Below are positions 59,517 to 64,000 of a stretch of 64,000 bases of DNA, in pieces. The notes below the pieces were generated by a model. That model searched no databases and was not told the origin of the DNA. It was given only the letters and a program-made list of their open reading frames with translations. Location: contig JBAMJV010000861.1 of assembly GCA_037951105.1 (NCBI GenBank), forward strand, positions 1-64,000. Direction: 5' to 3'. Source of the stretch: Echinarachnius parma (taxonomy: Eukaryota > Echinodermata > Echinoidea > Clypeasteroida > Echinarachniidae). The translations under genes and the position numbers were made by a program. How positions within the stretch are numbered: the first letter of the stretch is position 1; each line of letters opens with the position of its first letter.

Positions 59517-60000
59517 TTAAGATGCAAACAAAATAATTATGAGTTCTCCTACAGCACAGAAAGATAATATTATGATTTTAATTTTAAACATGATACACAT
59601 TAATTCAGTCAGATTCTAGAAGACAACATTGTAATGGCCAATGAACATTAGTCAAACATGTACATGTACTATGAGAAGCATACATACATTACAAACATAA
59701 TCATGGTGGACCAAAGACAGATTAGGTGCACCTGTAACTCGTCTATCTCCGCAAATAATTAGCTTCCACATTTCTCTTCTACCATTTTGTTCAGCTTATG
59801 GTAAAAGAAGAAGAAAATAGGGTTAGAGTTTCTCAATTTCTCAAATGTCATTCAAATCCTGTCAATATACCAGGGCCCAGTGCAGAAAGAGATCTATACA
59901 ATCGATTGTAAGTAACCATTAATTGTAAACTTGTCAGAAAATTTGCGTGCTTCGAACAATCAGATTTGCGCATGTAGAACACATGATCGGTGTCAGGTAA

Positions 60001-60114
60001 AAATGCCAGAGGAAATAATGATAGGTAAAAATGGCAGTGGAAAAATGCCAGGGGAAAAAATGCCAGTGGTAAAAATGCCAGTGGTAAAAATGCCAGCAGT
60101 AAAAATGCCAGCCG
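60001..60114 (+). repeat. Minisatellite of AAAATGCCAGTGGT units
   Basis: Seven to eight imperfect 13-16 bp units (AAAATGCCAG followed by AGG, TGG or CAG and a T/A-rich joint). Confidence 0.85.
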
Positions 60115-60159
60115 GTTGTTCACACACAAAACGATTGTGATTCTATAGTCAGCTCTTGT

Positions 60160-60440
60160 ACGAAATGATGCTCAAACCTGCGTTTCATTAACGGTTAGTC
60201 ATGATTCGCTATGTACGACGTTTCGTTAGTCAGCGTTCAGACACACTATTTCCAAAAAATGTCATCGTATAGCAGGTCGAGAGCTGACTATAAGTATATA
60301 ATCAGCAGCTGACTAGCTATATGATGACATTTTTGTGTGAAGACGGGGTAGGTCTACTGCTAACCTAACCAGGCGCTGTGTGGATCGTTAATTACAGTTA
60401 GTCTACTGCAAACAAACACAGCACCTGGTTAAGTCTTTAC
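60160..60440 (+). repeat. Direct repeat, copy 1 (partner 61740-62040)
   Basis: From ACGAAATGATGCTCAAACCT through GTACGACGTTTCGTTAGTCA to CACAGCACCTGG, over 90% alike to 61740-62040 by eye. Confidence 0.9.
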
Positions 60441-60701
60441 TTTAGGTAACGACTACATACATTTATTTACAGAGCGCCATGCTCAGAGGCAGAGTGGCAG
60501 AGGTAAACTTTACACGGTACCATAAAAGCTAGATCGACAAATCTAGCACTTTCATGGCCTCTTTGACATTTTTAATGGCATTTTACACTGTCTGAGAAAC
60601 TGACACAGTGAAAAATGCCAGTTATAATGTCAAACTCAACTACATAAACGCGTAAATACTGCAAGAATCGTCCAATCTATATAATATTACATAGTCTATA
60701 G

Positions 60702-60775
60702 CAGTGCTGACTCGGACTCGCTTTTGATGGTCTCGTGACTCGGACTCGGCACTTGTGGACGCGACTACAGCACTG
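60702..60775. mobile_element. Miniature hAT-like element, 74 bp
   Basis: CAGTGCTGACTCGGACTCG to GACTACAGCACTG, flanked by GTCTATAG (60694-60701) and GTCTATAT (60776-60783), 7 of 8 identical. Confidence 0.65.
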
Positions 60776-60856
60776 GTCTATATAGAGAATGTAGATCAAC
60801 AAATATATTGATTTCATGGCCCCTTCTATTTACTGCACTAAATAGCTGCAGTCTTT

Positions 60857-61335
60857 AGTTTCTGTAGTTATAATTGGCCTTTCTGACATCATTGTAAAAG
60901 TTTTTGCTGATAAAATATTATGACATTCTGGGTGAAACGAGCCACTGTGTAAAACACCAAATGATGTAGTGTGAGAGGATGCATTTCAGTGTTTTCACAA
61001 TTATCAAGAAGAGGCCTGCAATTAAAACAAATCTTACCCTGGCCTGTATTTAGGGATGTTTCACAGCCTCTTCACATTGACATGCACATCCTGATGCTAA
61101 GCTGGTCTAAGTGCTTGTCTAGTCTGGTTGTTCAAACAGCCTCTCGTTCAAATGCTGCACAGATATACTGTAGTAAAACAAAATAAGAAGACATTAATCA
61201 AAAATAACAAAATATTAACAAAATGGAATTTTGCATTCATTGCTATCATAAATGAGCTGTGGTGTATAACTGAGCATTATGAGTTCTCCTACAGCACAGA
61301 AAGATAATTAATATTATGATTTTAACTTTACACAT
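60857..61335 (+). repeat. Segmental direct repeat, copy B, without the TTAA insertions
   Basis: Matches 56328-56745 and then continues directly into sequence matching 59537-59600 (ATTATGAGTTCTCCTACAGC). The 2.8 kb insertion block of copy A is absent, apart from a further loss of about 35 nt at the junction. Confidence 0.85.
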
Positions 61336-61348
61336 GATACACATTAAG

Positions 61349-61740
61349 GCTATGGTCACAACTCAGAGCGGCCACCGACCAATTTGGAATTTAGGCATCG
61401 CCCAACAATTTTTTGAGAAGTCGAGCAGGCTGTAGAGCCCCAGCTATGCCTGGGCGGTGCCCTGTCGATTTCCCGTCGGTCGATTTTAGGTCAAAACTGG
61501 GCGAAATCGGGGAGCTTCTCCGAGCGGCGTCCCGGCAGTAACCTACTGATGACACACCGATTCCCGGGCGGTCTCCCACCGGCCACGGGCTAATTTTTAA
61601 GTAATGGCCGGCGGCCGGCCGGTGATCGGCGGGTGTCCCATAGGCGTACCGGCGGCGGCCCACCGGGCTCTGCCGAGAATTTCTCACGGGCGGCCGGCCG
61701 GTGATCGGCGGGGCATCTGCGGCGTCCCGTAGGTCTGCTC
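61349..61740. repeat. G+C-rich repeat with duplicated GGCGGCCGGCCGGTGATCGG
   Basis: A G+C-rich island between the two copies of the 280-bp direct repeat. GGCGGCCGGCCGGTGATCGG occurs at about 61609 and 61690. It looks like an inserted element; minus-strand open frames here are Arg/Pro-rich artefacts of composition. Confidence 0.55.
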
Positions 61741-62040
61741 TCATACGAAACGATGCTCAAACCTGCCTTTCGTTAACGGTTAGTCATGATTCGCTATGTA
61801 CGACGTTTCGTTAGTCAGCGTTCAGACACACTATTTCCAAAAAATGTCATCGTATAGTCAGACTATAGCAGGTCGAGAGCTGAAGGATAAGTATATAATC
61901 AGCAGCTGACAAGCTATACGATGAAATTTTTGTGTGAACACGGGGTAGGTCTACTGAGCATTAACCTAACCAGGCGCTGTGTGGATCGTTAATTACAGTT
62001 AGTCTACTGCAAACAAGCACAGCACCTGGTTTAGCCTGGC
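61740..62040 (+). repeat. Direct repeat, copy 2 (partner 60160-60440)
   Basis: Second copy, with a small duplication near 61856-61868 and minor differences. Confidence 0.9.
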
Positions 62041-62542
62041 CGCGACGTCGCTCGAAATCTTGCGGGTACATTTTTGTAGATGTGCGACGAGGTAAAAAAT
62101 CGCCTTTACTTACAAAATGATTTGAATTTGTTTCGCTCCGAAGTACCTTTAGTTATAACCTAACCAGGCACCGTACGTAGTACGGCCTCTGGCATACTGA
62201 GGTGTGTATACCGTGATGGTAACACTTTATAGGCTTTAACGGCAAACACACTTATAAAAAAAAAAACAATATCATACTTTAAATAACATATCTCGGTTCA
62301 TACTTACGAATTATGTTATGCATGGGCATCAATGATCCAAATCGTAAAATGTCTGATGCTCCATTCGTTTTATTTACTGAAATTTACTATAAAACTGGCA
62401 AGATTACAGAAGTGACGAAAATGGTTTCCGAATTTGTTCGCTGCATGCAATATCAGGTGATCAAAAACTTGTCGGCAAGTGCACCCTAGGCCCTGTACTA
62501 CGTACCATACATGTGAGTACGGTACATACAGTCCCTGGCTTA

Positions 62543-62720
62543 TACGTGCCTTCGCACTTGTTGCGATTGCAAGATCACGTGACAAAATTCTAGTACGGCC
62601 AGTTCGCCAAACGACCTAGCAGCCGACGCTTTGTGTATAATGTCAATGGACCCTTCACTTCCTGGCATGACACCCGAATCTAAATGAAGATATTTATTCA
62701 TCAATATTAATTTCATGACA
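62543..62720 (-). repeat. Long inverted repeat, left arm (partner 63340-63520)
   Basis: CTTCGCACTTGTTGCGATTG through CAGCCGACGCTTTGTGTATA to TGAAGATATTTA is the reverse complement of 63520-63340 with few changes. Confidence 0.88.
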
Positions 62721-63339
62721 CTTTCAGTGCTAATTATGCAAAGAGAACAACATCTGTCTAACATTTCCAACAAATACAATCATTTCTGTCACATTGTAAT
62801 GCAACAAACTTAATTTTAATGAACATATTTCGAAACCTCGAATGGCACTTATAATCACACGGCTCGCGGCGCACTGCATTGCATGCAATCAAGCTGCATG
62901 CAGTTCTGTCTGCAGTGATGTACCCGGGCCGCACCCGGGCCGTGCTATGTTTCGCTCGGGAAACTGCAACAAACACAGTCTCAAATGAAGGGTAAGACTT
63001 GTCTTTGTATGGAAAAGCATTGAAATGTATTTTAGATATTCCATACTAGGGGGAAATCATATCAAGTTTGTCAGAAATGAATACTTAGTAGTTAAATGTG
63101 GGTTTGATCGGGTTCTTGATTTCGTTCTGCAGTAAATACGAAACACGAAACCAATGGGCCCAATTACATACGTTTGCGTGCAATGTACGGCGCGGCAGGC
63201 ATGCATGCAAGAAGAAAGGAGAGTCATTTTTGTCAATCAAACTCCAGTTGTATCCTTGAATTTTAAACAAACGATCGTATTTCTTGAATAATCTGAAAAT
63301 GTATGTTGTTCTCGATATATGTTAGGCAATGACAGTGTT

Positions 63340-63520
63340 ATAGAGTTGATATTTATGACTAAATATCTTCATTTAGTTTCGGGTGTCATGCCAGGAAGTA
63401 AAGGGTCCATTAACATTATACACAAAGCGTCGGCTGCTAGGTCGTTTGGCGATCCGGCCGTACTAGAATTTTGTCACGTGATCTTGCAATCGCAACAACT
63501 GCGAAGGCACGTATTGTATT
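63340..63520 (+). repeat. Long inverted repeat, right arm (partner 62543-62720)
   Basis: Partner of 62543-62720; the arms enclose about 620 bp. The peptide-like reading IIHKASAARSFG on both arms reflects the inverted repeat. Confidence 0.88.
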
Positions 63521-63545
63521 AGTCAACCGATCGCCCCGCGCATGC

Positions 63546-64000
63546 GCTATGCATTGCCGACGAGTTTTCGGTCACCTGACATTGCTTGCAGCGAACAAAG
63601 ACGAAGGAAATAACAGTCATCATCATCATCATCATCAATTTGAGGTAAGTTATCATTCTTTTGCAACAAATTAAATAGCAAGCAAGGTAGGTTGAAGGTT
63701 TAATTCATGTCTAGAACTAAAAAAAAATAATAAATAATAGATGTAAAGTTCTTGAAACCACCCGTCGCAAAATTTCTCCAAATTTTGTAACGTCTCGTCT
63801 TCACAGCGCCGTCCTATGGACGGCGCTGATCACAGTTACTTTAGTTATTGAACTTATCGGACATTTCATATAATTTGCTAAAAAAGAAGGATAACTTACC
63901 TCAAATTGATGATTTATTACGGTAGTCCTGGTTAGAATCCGGCTTTGTCTTTGATCGCTGCAATGATGACGTCACCTCAAAACTCGTCGGCAATGCATGC
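63546..64000. mobile_element. Foldback element running off the window end
   Basis: Left arm TGCATTGCCGACGAGTTTT through TCATCATCAATTTGAGGTAA and right arm TTACCTCAAATTGATGA through AAAACTCGTCGGCAATGCAT are inverted repeats of about 125 bp. The loop is near 63675-63870. Confidence 0.85.

Larger units (their letters stand above)
51417..64000. other. Repeat-dominated intergenic region
   Basis: No conserved protein gene is seen. A candidate AATAAA for OCIAD1 lies near 54053. The region is built from TIR elements, TTAA insertions, segmental duplications and inverted repeats listed separately. About 51.95-52.75 and 52.95-54.25 kb show nothing recognisable. Confidence 0.65.

Noticed and set aside
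61391..61744. 117-codon minus-strand open frame
   Set aside because: It is Arg/Pro-rich and lies wholly within a G+C-rich repeat with internal duplications.
60160..62040. LTR retrotransposon
   Set aside because: The direct repeats lack clear TG/CA ends, a primer-binding site, a polypurine tract or any gag/pol sequence between them.

Overview
The window is animal nuclear DNA. It has multi-exon genes with GT-AG introns, one intron of the rare U12 AT-AC class, long A+T-rich introns and UTRs, abundant short inverted-repeat transposons, microsatellites and long G or C homopolymer runs. The protein matches and the repeat style fit a marine invertebrate deuterostome, most likely an echinoderm such as a sea urchin. 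The species cannot be fixed from the sequence alone.

Three genes are supported, all on the + strand. (1) About 4.3-27.0 kb holds the 3' twenty coding exons of RAPGEF1 (C3G), a CRK-binding guanine-nucleotide exchange factor for Rap1. All exon phases join into 1,174 codons plus stop; the N-terminal exons lie upstream. (2) 35.4-44.7 kb holds a complete seven-exon HSD17B8-type short-chain dehydrogenase (262 aa) with all catalytic residues. (3) 50.6-51.4 kb holds an intronless OCIAD1-like gene whose conserved C-terminus sits in another frame. No functional link between the three genes is evident.

Layout: 1-4285 is repeats (a hAT MITE, a foldback element, a GATA array, a broken CR1/L2-like reverse-transcriptase fragment). 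4286-26959 is RAPGEF1, with many MITEs in its introns. About 27.0-35.4 kb is its presumed 3' UTR and intergenic DNA, including an 86-unit GAT array and a 1.3 kb TIR element. 35.4-44.7 kb is HSD17B8, with a large TIR element in intron 1 and many MITEs. 44.75-50.6 kb is 3' UTR and intergenic DNA. 51.4-64.0 kb is almost all repeats: two large TIR elements carrying internal motif arrays, a nested TTAA-element stack, segmental duplications and long inverted repeats.

The points most worth a second look are: (a) a textbook U12 AT-AC intron in RAPGEF1 whose 3' splice region lies in a local tandem repeat, so decoy branch-point sequences lie upstream; (b) 'exon echoes', decayed or near-intact tandem copies of exon pieces beside at least seven RAPGEF1 exons, some keeping donors and in-frame potential; (c) two non-autonomous TIR element families with 7-9 internal copies of short motifs sharing an ACGTAC core; (d) nested TTAA-flanked insertions with a nearby paralogous segment lacking them.
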